Origin: Stenotrophomonas nitritireducens
Lineage (GTDB): Bacteria > Pseudomonadota > Gammaproteobacteria > Xanthomonadales > Xanthomonadaceae
NCBI RefSeq assembly: GCF_001431425.1
Contig: NZ_LDJG01000010.1
Location: 1 to 64,000, forward strand
Length of the DNA: 64,000 bases
Reading direction: 5' to 3'
A program made the position numbers and the translations under genes. A model generated the notes under the pieces. It saw only the letters and a program-made list of their open reading frames with translations. It did no database searches and had not been told where the DNA came from. This document shows positions 15,931 to 27,670 of the stretch, piece after piece; position 1 is the stretch's first letter, and the number at the start of each line of letters is the position of its first letter.

Positions 15931-17154
15931 CTAGATATGCATGTGCGGGCCGGCCAGGTGGCGCTCGCTACGGTGTTCCCAGTACCAGAACGCGAAGCCC
16001 AGCAGCATGAAGCCGGCCATGCCCAGCGCCAGGTACAGCGGCCGGCCGCTGAGCAGCGGCGAGATCACGCCGGCCACCACGGTGCTGATCATCAGCTGCA
16101 CGAAGGCCTGCAATGATGAGGCGAGGCCGCGCTGCTGGGGGTACATGTCCAGCACGGCCAGCGCCAACACCGGGAAGATCAGCGCGGTGCCCAGGCCGCC
16201 GAGAAATATCGGCAACACTGCCCACGGCAGCTGCAACTGCTCCACCGATGCCGCGTAGGCGATGTTCAGCACCGCCGACAGCGCGCAGCAGGCGAAGCCG
16301 ATGCCGATCTGCCGCACCGGCAAGGTGCGCCCTGCCATGCGCCCGGACAGGAACGCGCCGGTGGTCATGCCGCCGATGGTGGGGATGAACAGCCATGCGA
16401 AGCCGCCTTCGCCCAGGCGCAGGTGCTGCATCACGAACACTGGCGCCGAGGCGATATACAGGAAGATGCCGCCGAAGTTGACGCTGCCGGCCAGCGACAG
16501 GCGCAGGAAACGCGGGTTGAAGCCGATGCGCAGGTAGTCGCGCAACAGGCCGCGCGGCGACAGCGCGGTGCGTGCCTGCGCCGGGTGGGTTTCCGGCAGC
16601 CAGCGCGCGGTGGCGGCAAGCAGCAGCAGCGAAAACACCACCAGGAACCAGAAGATCAGCGGCCAGTCACCGCCGCCGAGCAGGATCCAGCCGCCGATGA
16701 TGGGCGCGATGGCCGGGGCGATGCCGAAGATCATGGACACCTGGCTCATCAGCCGTTGCGCGTCGGGGCCGTGGTACAGGTCGCGGATCACCGCGCGGCC
16801 GACGATCATGCCCACGCCGGCGGAAACGCCCTGCAGCGCGCGGAACACCAGCAGCGTGCCCAGGTGGGTGGACAGCGCGCAGCCGACCGAGGCGGCGACG
16901 AACAGCACCAGCCCGCCGAGGATCACCCGCTTGCGCCCCCAGGCATCGGACAACGGGCCATGCGCCAGGCTCATCAGGCCGTAGAACAGCAGGTAGACGC
17001 TGACAGTCTGCTGCACCGCCACCTCGTCCACCGCCAGTTCCCGCGCCAGCAGCGGGAAGGCCGGGAAGATGGTGTCGATGGAGAACGGCCCGAACATGGA
17101 CAGCCCGGCGAGCAACAGGGCCAGGCGGCGGGTGGAGGGCGAAGCGGTGGTCAT
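15931..17154 (-). CDS. Bcr/CflA-family MFS drug efflux transporter
   Basis: This 407-residue inner-membrane drug:proton antiporter of the major facilitator superfamily (12-TM DHA1, Bcr/CflA branch) exports small toxic molecules. TM1 reads LALLLAGLSMFGPFSIDTIFPAFPLLA, with the acidic residue typical of Bcr. The MFS loop 2-3 motif is GPLSDAWGRKRVIL, and motif C is seen in GIAPAIAPIIGGWIL. The ATG at 17154 gives the normal N-terminus; upstream codons are Arg/Pro noise. The C-terminus ends in a His-rich tail (SERHLAGPHMHI). Confidence 0.92.
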   Translation of the reverse strand: MTTASPSTRRLALLLAGLSMFGPFSIDTIFPAFPLLARELAVDEVAVQQTVSVYLLFYGLMSLAHGPLSDAWGRKRVILGGLVLFVAASVGCALSTHLGTLLVFRALQGVSAGVGMIVGRAVIRDLYHGPDAQRLMSQVSMIFGIAPAIAPIIGGWILLGGGDWPLIFWFLVVFSLLLLAATARWLPETHPAQARTALSPRGLLRDYLRIGFNPRFLRLSLAGSVNFGGIFLYIASAPVFVMQHLRLGEGGFAWLFIPTIGGMTTGAFLSGRMAGRTLPVRQIGIGFACCALSAVLNIAYAASVEQLQLPWAVLPIFLGGLGTALIFPVLALAVLDMYPQQRGLASSLQAFVQLMISTVVAGVISPLLSGRPLYLALGMAGFMLLGFAFWYWEHRSERHLAGPHMHI

Positions 17155-17657
17155 GGGGTATCCGGCGGGGCGTGCGCGAGGACGCACGACGGGCGCCGGC
17201 CCTGTGCGGGCGGCGCCGGGAGGAAACGGGAAGGCTGCACATGATAGAGGGGTGGGCCTGCCGCCGGTAGGCGCGCAGCTGAATGCCGATGCGGGGAAGC
17301 CGCCCTCACTCTGGGACGAGAAGGCACGCGCGCGTTCGAACGCCCACTCCGCTGGCGTGGGCCAGGATGCGAGGCGGGGGTGGAGCCGAGGGCCGGGGTG
17401 GAGCGCATGCGCCACCTGAAACCATGGCATCCCGATTGCTTCCCACATGGGTGCGTGGCGACGTGTCCATCATCGCGATCCCGTAATTCCTTGCAGCTCC
17501 CCCGCGTCCGCCCCCGCGGGGCACTTCGCTTCGCCCCCTGCCCGACGCAACCTGCCGCGCGTTCAGGCATGCGCGAGCCAATACCTCGCAAACCACACGC
17601 CCTCACCCCGGAGGGAGAAGGCTCCCGCAGCGGGCACCGCCCAGCCGGGCCAACCGC
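17155..17657. other. Long intergenic region upstream of the glycine riboswitch
   Basis: About 500 bp with no supportable gene between the efflux pump start and the gcvP promoter. It includes CCCTCACCCCGGAGGGAGAAGG (about 17600-17622), a partial copy of another dispersed Xanthomonadaceae palindrome also seen near 35300, 45040 and 54340. The efflux pump promoter must lie near 17160-17250. Confidence 0.5.
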
Positions 17658-17663
17658 TATAAT
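17658..17663 (+). promoter_or_regulatory. -10 element of the gcvP riboswitch transcript
   Basis: A perfect TATAAT lies 15-20 bp before the first riboswitch stem. No good -35 hexamer is seen 17 bp upstream, so another factor or strong context may assist. Confidence 0.6.
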
Positions 17664-17677
17664 CAGCGCGCTACACG

Positions 17678-17850
17678 GTGGGAGAAGCGGTTCATCGCTG
17701 CCGAAGGCGCAAACGCCCGCAATCGCTCAGGCCCCGATACCACCTGCGTCAAAACTCTGGAGAGACCGGTTCAATCCGGCGCCGAAGGTGCACGAGGCGC
17801 GCGACCCGCAGGTCGCGCCTTCCAAACTCTCAGGCAAAAGGACAGAGGGG
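17678..17850 (+). ncRNA. Tandem glycine riboswitch (gcvT element)
   Basis: Two glycine aptamers in series. Aptamer 1 (about 17678-17760) has the conserved TGCCGAAGGCGCAA and CGCTCAGGC. Aptamer 2 (about 17761-17850) has GGAGAGACCGG, GCGCCGAAGGTGCA, and the near-invariant CTCTCAGGCAAAAGGACAGA. In this class both aptamers bind glycine and usually switch on the cleavage-system gene downstream, here gcvP 112 bp further on. Just after aptamer 2, GGCGAGCC (17856-17863) can pair with GGCTCGCC (17919-17926) around a GCCGGC-TT-GCCGGC hairpin, a plausible expression platform. Confidence 0.94.
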
Positions 17851-17962
17851 CACGAGGCGAGCCGCCGGCTTGCCGGCCGTGGTGCCGCGTGCGCGGAACT
17901 GCTGCCGGACCGGATGGGGGCTCGCCGACCCAGCCCCGCACGCCACTCTCCGGACGTCCGTC

Positions 17963-20848
<2,886 letters not shown>

Positions 20849-20876
20849 TCCGGTCGAGACAGACGGAAAAAGAAAT

Positions 20877-20904
20877 GGCCCGCGCAAGCGGGCCGTTTCT
20901 TTTC
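20877..20904 (+). terminator. Intrinsic terminator of gcvP
   Basis: A 7-bp GC stem (GGCCCGC 20877-20883 with GCGGGCC 20888-20894), loop GCAA, then GTTTCTTTT, 28 bp after the gcvP stop. The upstream GAAAAAGAAA makes it possibly bidirectional. Confidence 0.85.
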
Positions 20905-20990
20905 CACGTCGACACTACCGGCGGGAACGCACGCCTGCGACCGACGCGCCCTGCCATCCGCTTGCCCAGCCCGCCCCTGAGTGATAATTT

Positions 20991-21002
20991 TTGTTATAAC
21001 AA
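20991..21002 (+). promoter_or_regulatory. Palindromic operator/promoter of the toxin-antitoxin operon
   Basis: A perfect 12-bp palindrome TTGTTATAACAA sits 15 bp before the antitoxin ATG in an AT-rich patch (GTGATAATTTTTGTTATAAC) that also offers -10-like hexamers. AbrB/MazE-type antitoxins usually repress their own operon through such sites. Confidence 0.65.
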
Positions 21003-21017
21003 TCGCGGAATCCCACC

Positions 21018-21239
21018 ATGAAACTCAAGATCACCAGCATCGGCAATTCGTCCGGCATCATCCTGCCCAAGGAGCTGCTCGCGCGCCTGCGTCTGGAAAA
21101 GGGCGACGAGCTCCATGCGCTGGAGACCCCCGACGGCATCCGCCTGACCGTCTTCGACCCGGAGCTCGCCGCGCAGATGGAAGTGGCCGAGGCGATCATG
21201 CGCGAGGACCGGCAGGTCCTGTACAAGCTGGCACAGTGA
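21018..21239 (+). CDS. AbrB/MazE-type antitoxin
   Basis: The 73-residue protein has an N-terminal SpoVT-AbrB swapped-hairpin DNA-binding domain (KLKITSIGNSSGIILPKELLARL, LEKGDEL). The C-terminal tail (about 45-73, VAEAIMREDRQVLYKLA) has the helical neutralising-peptide character of antitoxins paired with Doc toxins. The start is well defined by the family N-terminus. It lies 7 bp upstream of the toxin gene and probably autorepresses at the palindrome 20991-21002. Assignment as antitoxin follows from domain and partner. Confidence 0.9.
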   Translation: MKLKITSIGNSSGIILPKELLARLRLEKGDELHALETPDGIRLTVFDPELAAQMEVAEAIMREDRQVLYKLAQ

Positions 21240-21246
21240 GGCGGCC

Positions 21247-21675
21247 ATGATCCGCTGGATCAGCAAACCGCTGGCCTTGGCCATCCACGATCGCCAGCTC
21301 GCCGAACATGGCGGCGGCAGCGGCGTACGCGACGACACCCTGCTCGACTCCGCACTCGCCCGTGCACAGCAACTGCATGCCTATGGCGACCCGCCACCGG
21401 ATCTCGCCGATCTTGCCGCCAGCCTGGCCTTCGGCCTGGCGCGCAATCACCCGTTCGTCGACGGCAACAAGCGCACCGCGCATGTCTGCTATCGCGTGTT
21501 CATCGCCCTCAACGACGGGCATCTGGCCGCGACCGACGAAGAGAAATACATCGCCATGCTGCGCCTGGCCGAAGGCTCCACCAGCGAAGCGGAATTCGCC
21601 ACCTGGCTACGCCCGCGCATCCGCATCGATGCCGGTGGCCGCGTGCAGGAACCGCGCGCGAACTACGCCGGCTGA
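21247..21675 (+). CDS. Death-on-curing (Doc/Fic-family) toxin
   Basis: The 142-residue Fic-fold protein has the active loop HPFVDGNKRTA at residues 68-78. The GNK in place of GNG is the Doc variant; phage P1 Doc with this change works as a kinase that phosphorylates EF-Tu and stops translation, rather than as an AMP transferase. The N-terminus (LALAIHDRQLAEHGGGSGVRDDTLLDSAL) is typical of Doc homologues. Length is normal. It pairs with the AbrB-like antitoxin upstream. Activity is inferred from motif. Confidence 0.93.
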   Translation: MIRWISKPLALAIHDRQLAEHGGGSGVRDDTLLDSALARAQQLHAYGDPPPDLADLAASLAFGLARNHPFVDGNKRTAHVCYRVFIALNDGHLAATDEEKYIAMLRLAEGSTSEAEFATWLRPRIRIDAGGRVQEPRANYAG

Positions 21676-21714
21676 GGCGCGACGGTTGCGTCGCGCCTCA
21701 GCCCACCACGAACC

Positions 21715-24378
21715 TCAGTAGCCGTTCTTCCTCAACCAGGCATCGATCTGCGGCTTGCGCTGGGCGCGCAGTTTCAGCTTGGTCTGGATGCCGGTGATCG
21801 CGGTTTCCGCATCACGACGCGAGGTCGGGGCGATGTGCTTGTCGGCGAACGCGCGGATCTTGTCCACCATCTGCGGATTGTCCGAACTCCTGGCCAGCCC
21901 CGGGTAGTAGCGCGCGCGCGAGGTACTGTCGACCAGCGTGTCCACCTTCTCGCGATGGGCCACGGCGAAGTCGAACGCCATGTCCGCATGCTCATGCGCC
22001 ACCAGGCCGATCATCTCGGCGGCGTTGGTCGCGCCCGGCTCATCGGTCAGTGCCATGTCCAGTGCACGCTGCGCCAGCGCCTTGTCCTTCGCCTGGGCCA
22101 GCAGCCCGTAGTACTGGTCGCGCACCATCGACGAGGTTTCCTTCTTCGCCAGGGCGTGCAGCCTGTCCCAGGTGGCGGCATCGGCATTGCGCGCGACCAC
22201 GCCCAACACCGTGCGGCGCAGGTCGGCCGGCAGCGATTCCGGGTTGGCCAGGAAGGCGTCGAAGCGGCGGCGCGCCTCGGCGATCACCGGCTCGTCGCCC
22301 ATCGTGCTGAGCACGCGGATCAGGCCACTGCGCAGCTGCCGGGTCTGCGCCGAATCATCCTCGCGCGCATCCCAGCCGAGCGACTGCAGTACCGGCGACA
22401 ACCGCGAACGCGCGTACCTGCGGAATGCCGCCTGGCGCGGCGCATCGCCCTTGAACAGGGCGTCGATGCCACCCAGCGTGCCGGACACCATTTCCCACAG
22501 GTCCGACGGCGCATTGGCCGGCACCTGCGCGGTCAGATCCAGCACGTCCGATTCCGGCTGCAGGCCCACCGCCGCCAGCGCGCTGGCATCCATCATCATG
22601 CCCAGCTGGTCCACCACCGGCAGGCGCGCGAAGCCCTGCCCCAGCGCCTTGAACTGCTCCGGCGCGTACAGCGTGCGGTAGTAGCCCTTCTGCCCGGCAT
22701 TGACCAGCACCGGCCCGGCGCAGCCGGGCAGTTCCAGCGCGCTGTTGCCGTCCACCAGCGTGCGCGCCACGGTGCCGTCTGCGCCGCGTACGGTCACCGG
22801 CACGCGCCAGCGCAGCGGCACCTTGTCCTTGCGGTCGAGGGTGTATTCGCCCTGCGTCAGCGTCACCCGGGTCTTGCCGTCCACGCACTGGCTGGCGACG
22901 CGGATCAGCGGCACGCCCGGCTGCAGGGTGAAATCGTGCGCGACATCGACGAAACGCTTGCCCGGCGCGGCCTTGTCCATCTCCCGCCACAGGTCGTCGG
23001 TGACCGCGTTGCCGTAAGCATGCGCGCGCACGTAGCTGCGCACGCCCTCGCGCCAGGCATCCGCGCCCACGTAGTCCTCGAACATGGCGATCACCGCCGC
23101 GCCCTTGCCGTAGGTGATGCCGTCGAACGCCTGGCTGGCCTGCTCCACCGTCGCCACGTGCTGCACGATCGGGTGGGTGGTGGCATAGGCATCGCGCCCC
23201 ATCGCGCCGCGGCTGGTCATCGCCGCGCCGACATCATTGACGTCCCATTCCGGGTGCAGCTTGCGCGTGGTGCGCTCTTCCATCCAGCTTGCGAACCCTT
23301 CGTTCAACCACAGGTCGTCCCACCACGCCATCGTCACCAGGTTGCCGAACCACTGGTGCGCGATCTCGTGCGCGGCCACCGAAAACACGCGCTGCTTGTC
23401 CGACACCCCGGACACCGCCGGGTCGAGCAGCAGGGTGTGCTCGAAGGTGAAGATCGCGCCCCAGTTCTCCATCGCGCTGAAGAACTGGCTGCTGCCCGGC
23501 GCGGCCACGTTGTCCAGCTTGGGCAGCGGGTACGGCACGCCGAAGTAGTCGTTGTACTCGCGAAGCACATCACGGCTGCCTTCCATCGCGAAGCGCGCCT
23601 GCTCCACCTTGCCCTTCTGCGTGATCACACCGATCTCGGTGCCGTTGTCGTCCTCCATCGCGGCGCGCTCGAAATCGCCGGCGGCCACGAACAGCAGGTA
23701 GGTGGACATCTTCGGCGTGGTCTGGAACACCACCTGCTTCAGCCCGTTGCCCAGCGCCCTGCTGCTGGCCACCGGCATGTTGCTGACCGCCATGTCGGCC
23801 TCGGGCACGTTGATGGCCACATCGAACGTCGCCTTGAAGCCCGGCTCGTCCCACGAGGGAATGAAGCGCCGCGCATCGGAATTCTCGAACTGGGTGAACA
23901 GCGCGCGGCGGCTGCCGGCCTCGGTCGGATAGTCCAGCGCGAACAGGCCGTTGGCCTGGGTGTTGATGACGCCGCTGTAGTCGGTAGCCAGCGTGTAGCG
24001 CCCGGGCGAGAGCGGCTTGTCGAAGCTGAAGCTCGCGGTCTGGTTCCCGGCATCCACGCTCACCCTGGCCGGCATCGGCTTGCCGCCGGCGGCAACCAGC
24101 GTGCTGTTGGCGAAACGCAGGTCCGCAGCCTGCAGCACGATGCTCGAGGTCTGCTCCAGCACGTCCAGATCGATGCTGATCCTGCCGTCGAACGCCATCT
24201 TCTCAGCGTGCGGCGTGACCTCGACACGGTAATGGCTGGGCCGCGCGGTATGCGGCAACTGCGTCGTCACCGCCTGCGGTTGTGCTGCCGGCGCGGCGGG
24301 CGCCTCCCCTTGCGCGAATGCCGGAATGCCGGTGCCGGCCAAGGCCAGCGTGATCGCGGTTGCCAGAATGCGGCGCAT
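21715..24378 (-). CDS. M1-family zinc aminopeptidase, exported
   Basis: This 887-residue aminopeptidase has a Sec signal (RILATAITLALAGTGIPAFAQG). The exopeptidase motif SAMENWG and the zinc site HEIAHQWFGN (His337, Glu338, His341) with third ligand Glu360 in LWLNEGFASW are all intact. The C-terminal third is the helical ERAP1-C-like domain. It removes N-terminal residues from peptides, probably in the periplasm. The start is the first ATG, directly at the signal peptide. It is flanked by a convergent toxin gene and a same-strand regulator. Paralogues of this kind are frequent in Xanthomonadaceae. Confidence 0.94.
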   Translation of the reverse strand: MRRILATAITLALAGTGIPAFAQGEAPAAPAAQPQAVTTQLPHTARPSHYRVEVTPHAEKMAFDGRISIDLDVLEQTSSIVLQAADLRFANSTLVAAGGKPMPARVSVDAGNQTASFSFDKPLSPGRYTLATDYSGVINTQANGLFALDYPTEAGSRRALFTQFENSDARRFIPSWDEPGFKATFDVAINVPEADMAVSNMPVASSRALGNGLKQVVFQTTPKMSTYLLFVAAGDFERAAMEDDNGTEIGVITQKGKVEQARFAMEGSRDVLREYNDYFGVPYPLPKLDNVAAPGSSQFFSAMENWGAIFTFEHTLLLDPAVSGVSDKQRVFSVAAHEIAHQWFGNLVTMAWWDDLWLNEGFASWMEERTTRKLHPEWDVNDVGAAMTSRGAMGRDAYATTHPIVQHVATVEQASQAFDGITYGKGAAVIAMFEDYVGADAWREGVRSYVRAHAYGNAVTDDLWREMDKAAPGKRFVDVAHDFTLQPGVPLIRVASQCVDGKTRVTLTQGEYTLDRKDKVPLRWRVPVTVRGADGTVARTLVDGNSALELPGCAGPVLVNAGQKGYYRTLYAPEQFKALGQGFARLPVVDQLGMMMDASALAAVGLQPESDVLDLTAQVPANAPSDLWEMVSGTLGGIDALFKGDAPRQAAFRRYARSRLSPVLQSLGWDAREDDSAQTRQLRSGLIRVLSTMGDEPVIAEARRRFDAFLANPESLPADLRRTVLGVVARNADAATWDRLHALAKKETSSMVRDQYYGLLAQAKDKALAQRALDMALTDEPGATNAAEMIGLVAHEHADMAFDFAVAHREKVDTLVDSTSRARYYPGLARSSDNPQMVDKIRAFADKHIAPTSRRDAETAITGIQTKLKLRAQRKPQIDAWLRKNGY

Positions 24379-24467
24379 GCCTGCTCTCCCTGTTGTCGAT
24401 GGAATGCCGAGTCGCCCATCGTCATCCTCGGGAAGCCAGCCCGACAGCGCCGGAAGTCATGGTTCGT

Positions 24468-25196
24468 TCAGCTTTCCAGCACCCGGCCTTCCTGCCGCGC
24501 CGCGATCATCGCCCGGTACTGGCGCGGCGCCATGCCCACCTCGGCCTTGAACTTGCGGGTGAACGCGCTCTGGTCGGTGAAGCCGCAGGCCTGGCCGATG
24601 CTGGCCACGCTGTCCTGCCCGTGCAGCAGGTGCAGGGCGATCTGGATGCGCAGGCGCGTGAGTACCTGCTGCGGCGTCATCTGGAACACCTTGCGGAAAC
24701 TGCGCTCCAGCTTGGACAGCGAGAACCCGGTGATGTCCAGCAGGGTCTGCATGCGCACGTTTTCGGCGTAGTGCGTGTTGAGGTACTCCAGCGCCAGCCG
24801 CAGCGGCTCGTACTGCGATTCCAGCCCGCCGCGCTGGCCCAGGTCGCGGGAAATGCCGATCAATCCCACCACCCGGCCGTTCTCGACGATGGGCCGCTTG
24901 CAGGTCAGGCACCAGCCCGGCTGCCGGTTGGCGAACAGCTGCAGCTCCATCACGTTCTCGATCACCTCGCCGGCCAGCACGCGCGCGTCCTGGGCGACAT
25001 AGGCCTCGCTCATGCCGGCCGGGTACAGCTCATCGGCGCGCCGGCCGATCACCTCGCCGCGCGAGCGCACGCCCAGCCGCTGCATCATCGTCATGTTGAC
25101 GTGGGTGTAGCGGCCATCCACGTCCTTGGCGAAGAACAGCACGCTGGGAATGGCGTCGAACAGGGCTTCGATCTCGGCGGGGTCTATGCGCATCAA
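24468..25196 (-). CDS. PAS-domain AraC-family transcriptional regulator
   Basis: The 242-residue product joins an N-terminal PAS sensor domain (about residues 5-120; LFDAIPSVLFFAKDVDGRYTHVN, IGISRDLG) to a C-terminal AraC double helix-turn-helix (about 130-235; MQTLLDITGFSLSKLERSFRKVF, IGQACGFTDQSAFTRKF). PAS-AraC fusions respond to small ligands or redox cofactors. ATGs at 25196 and 25193 are both possible. It is 89 bp upstream of the M1 aminopeptidase on the same strand and could regulate it or be co-transcribed with it; this is inference. Ligand unknown. Confidence 0.92.
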   Translation of the reverse strand: MMRIDPAEIEALFDAIPSVLFFAKDVDGRYTHVNMTMMQRLGVRSRGEVIGRRADELYPAGMSEAYVAQDARVLAGEVIENVMELQLFANRQPGWCLTCKRPIVENGRVVGLIGISRDLGQRGGLESQYEPLRLALEYLNTHYAENVRMQTLLDITGFSLSKLERSFRKVFQMTPQQVLTRLRIQIALHLLHGQDSVASIGQACGFTDQSAFTRKFKAEVGMAPRQYRAMIAARQEGRVLES

Positions 25197-25355
25197 GCAA
25201 GGGTCCGGCAGCGGTGCAGTCGCCGCATTCTAGCCAACCCCTCCTCCAGTGCCGGGCAGACGGGCCGGCCTAACACGTCGCCAACGGCTGCTTCACCTTC
25301 TCCACGCATCGTCCGGCCTATATCTGCAAGCCCGACAACCCACCGGAGCGCCGCC

Positions 25356-25544
25356 ATGACCCAGGGCGACAAATCCACCTATACCGACAAGCAGAAGCGC
25401 CAGGCCGAGCACATCGAGAAGAGCGAAAAGGCACGCGGCGCCAGCACCAGGACCGCCGAGCGCATCGCCTGGGCCACGGTCAACAAGCAGGACGGCGGCG
25501 GCAAGAAGTCCGGCAGCGGGCGCAAGCACGACACCAAGCACTGA
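25356..25544 (+). CDS. Small KGG-like 'plasmid stabilisation' protein
   Basis: The 62-residue hydrophilic protein is built as TYTDKQKRQAEHIEKSEKARG, then ERIAWATVNKQDGGGKKSGSG. This matches a widespread short family in Pseudomonas and Xanthomonas that is often labelled plasmid stabilisation protein without functional proof. It ends KHDTKH. The start ATG is at 25356. It stands alone; probable stress-related small protein is as far as one can go. Confidence 0.8.
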   Translation: MTQGDKSTYTDKQKRQAEHIEKSEKARGASTRTAERIAWATVNKQDGGGKKSGSGRKHDTKH

Positions 25545-25616
25545 GCGCATCCGGCCGGATTGGGCAACGCCAGGCCGGCCGCAGGCAGGCATCATCGGCG
25601 GTCCACTCCCCGGACC

Positions 25617-26030
25617 ATGATCATGAGCCAGCCGCCCGTACCCACCGACTACGCCGCCGGCCAGCTGTGGCGCTGCAACGGCCGCGAGCCCGGCGAGCAG
25701 CCCACGCTGCTGATCAACCTGGTCGAAACCCACCCGCTGGGCGGGCGCATCTTCCACATCACCCTGGACGGCCTGCGCGTGCGCCACCCCGGCCTGCCCG
25801 GTGGGGTGATGACGCGGCTGGCGCATGCACCGGTCATCGAACAGACCTTCGAACGCAGCGGCATGGTGTACATCGGGCCGCAGGCACCGGCCGCCGACTA
25901 CCGCAAGGGTTACGACGAATGGCGGCAGGCCTTCGACGCGGGCCATGCCGCCTCCTTCGGCGTAAGCGTGCCGACCATCCTGGAAATCCTCGAACGCCGG
26001 CTCAACGGCATTCCGCTGGACCAGCCCTGA
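25617..26030 (+). CDS. Conserved hypothetical protein
   Basis: The 137-residue soluble protein is beta-rich in its first half (GQLWRCNGREPGEQPTLLINLVETHPLGGRIFHI). A short helical C-terminus (YRKGYDEWRQAFDAGHAASFGVSVPTILEILERRL) follows. No known motif. Two starts (25617 and 25623) are possible. It converges on the membrane protein gene at 26036 with only 5 bp between stops. Confidence 0.68.
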   Translation: MIMSQPPVPTDYAAGQLWRCNGREPGEQPTLLINLVETHPLGGRIFHITLDGLRVRHPGLPGGVMTRLAHAPVIEQTFERSGMVYIGPQAPAADYRKGYDEWRQAFDAGHAASFGVSVPTILEILERRLNGIPLDQP

Positions 26031-26035
26031 GCCAT

Positions 26036-26821
26036 CTAGCGCGCAGTGGGTGAAGCCGTGGGCGCCGGTTGCGGCGCCTTGGCGTTCCGGGCGGATTTCC
26101 GCAGGCCCTGCACCTGCCTCACCGACGTGATCGGCACCGCCTCGGCGCGTTGCTGCGCCGGCCACCACAGGTAGACGAAAGCGCTGCTGGTGCCCAGCAG
26201 CCGCGCCTCGCCGGGCAGCGGCGTGGCATCGCCCAGCATGTGCACGCGCACCGGCGTGCCACGCCCCTTCTCGCGCACCAGTTCGCCCTTGGTCTGCACG
26301 TAAACCGCCGAGCCCAGCAGCATGAAGCTCGCCACCACCATGCTGACGCCGGTGATGGGATGGATGCCGATGCCATCCCAGGTCATGATCCGCGCCTGCG
26401 GGAACACCATGCGCGCCCACCAGCGGCGGCGGCGCAGGTCGGCGACATACTCCGGATACCGGCGGCGCAGCGCCTCCGGCCAGCTCACCAGCGCCGCCAG
26501 CAGCACGCCGATGGCGAAGATCAGCGCATACGCCGGGTCGCGCAGGCCCGCCACCAGGTAATCGCTGGCCTGCAGGTAATCGGCGATGCTGATGCCGAAC
26601 CCATGGTAGAACCACGCGCTCGACCACAACCCCAGGAACGCCACCAGCACATAGGCGGCGGAGAACATCAGCGCCGGCTCGCGGCAGCCGCGCCGCCACA
26701 GGTTGAGCACCCAGGAGTCATCGCCCGCGCCCACATCGGGAATCGGCGACCAGTTGATCGGCTCGGCGGGCAGCGCACTGCCTTGCGCATCCCGGTTGTC
26801 GTCCTGCTCCCCGTGCGTCAT
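26036..26821 (-). CDS. Membrane protein of unknown function
   Basis: The 261-residue protein has a hydrophilic acidic N-terminus and four predicted membrane segments (roughly residues 48-68, 90-112 and, after a basic loop RRRYPEYVADLRRRRWWARM, two near 148-175). A soluble C-terminal domain of about 85 residues (LVREKGRGTPVRVHMLGDATPLPGEARLLGTSSAFVYLWW) follows. No family recognised. ATG 26821 is preferred because the upstream in-frame ATG would add a short unconserved peptide. Confidence 0.7.
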   Translation of the reverse strand: MTHGEQDDNRDAQGSALPAEPINWSPIPDVGAGDDSWVLNLWRRGCREPALMFSAAYVLVAFLGLWSSAWFYHGFGISIADYLQASDYLVAGLRDPAYALIFAIGVLLAALVSWPEALRRRYPEYVADLRRRRWWARMVFPQARIMTWDGIGIHPITGVSMVVASFMLLGSAVYVQTKGELVREKGRGTPVRVHMLGDATPLPGEARLLGTSSAFVYLWWPAQQRAEAVPITSVRQVQGLRKSARNAKAPQPAPTASPTAR

Positions 26822-26990
26822 CGCTTCCCCCTTTCGCTGCGGCAGCATCGCCGATTTGCCTTGCCCGTGGGAAGCGACGTGGGTGGTGGCCGCTATGTGA
26901 CACAGCCGTCCGCACCAATGCGATTACGGGCGTGCCGACAGCCCGTCCGCCCATAGCTGCACCGCCCTGCGCCGTGCCTCGCTTCAACCC

Positions 26991-27617
26991 TCAGTGCAGG
27001 TAGTCGCCATACGAAAGTTCCGCCGCTACCTGCACCTGATCCGTGGACAGCCGCGCCGGCAATGCACGCGGCACCGCATACACCGCCCGCGCCTCACCCA
27101 CCCGGAAGCGCGCATCGGCGCCTGCCGCCAGCCGCTGTGTTTCCACTTCATCCAGCACACCGCGCACGGCCGCCGCCGCATCGAACACCGCGCGCCCCAT
27201 CGACGGCAACGTACCGCCCGCCAATCCAGCCGCATCGCTACCCGCCAGCACATCACCATGCGCGGCGAGCGTGCGCACCAGCCCATCTAGCGTGTCGATC
27301 TGCGCCAGCGTGACACCGAAGGTGTAGCCCAACGCCTCGTCCACAGCATCGCGGGCAGAAGCGCTCGCCTGCATCGCCCGCCGCGCCGGCCACGACACCT
27401 CGTCCAGCACCAGATCCACTTGGTCGCCCAGCAGTTCCAGACAGAACGCCACCTCGCCCATGCGCACCTCGCGCACCGGCTCGTCCGCCGCATCCACCAG
27501 CGGCTGCATCAACCGCAGCAGGAATTTGATGTGGTCGCTCAGCCGTACCAGCCGCTGCTGGCTGTCCTCGGGCAGGTAATAGCCCGGCCGGTCATCGTCC
27601 AACGTGTGCTTCGCCAT
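26991..27617 (-). CDS. XAC0095-like family protein
   Basis: The 208-residue protein has the N-terminus RPGYYLPEDSQQRLVRLSDHIKFL and the following LELLGDQVDLVLDEVSWPARR, which resemble the Xanthomonadaceae-specific XAC0095 family (from memory). No signal peptide or membrane segment. The first ATG after the structured element upstream (27617) gives this N-terminus. Function unknown. Useful as a lineage marker. Confidence 0.75.
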   Translation of the reverse strand: MAKHTLDDDRPGYYLPEDSQQRLVRLSDHIKFLLRLMQPLVDAADEPVREVRMGEVAFCLELLGDQVDLVLDEVSWPARRAMQASASARDAVDEALGYTFGVTLAQIDTLDGLVRTLAAHGDVLAGSDAAGLAGGTLPSMGRAVFDAAAAVRGVLDEVETQRLAAGADARFRVGEARAVYAVPRALPARLSTDQVQVAAELSYGDYLH

Positions 27618-27670
27618 CGTTGCCGCCTCCTTCCATGAAGTGGCCGCCCGCCGCGAACGGCGGACGGGAA

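Noticed and set aside
17155..17657. Several 70-150-codon frames in the spacer before the riboswitch
   Set aside because: Overlapping frames on both strands with low-complexity content, no ribosome-binding sites and no family resemblance.
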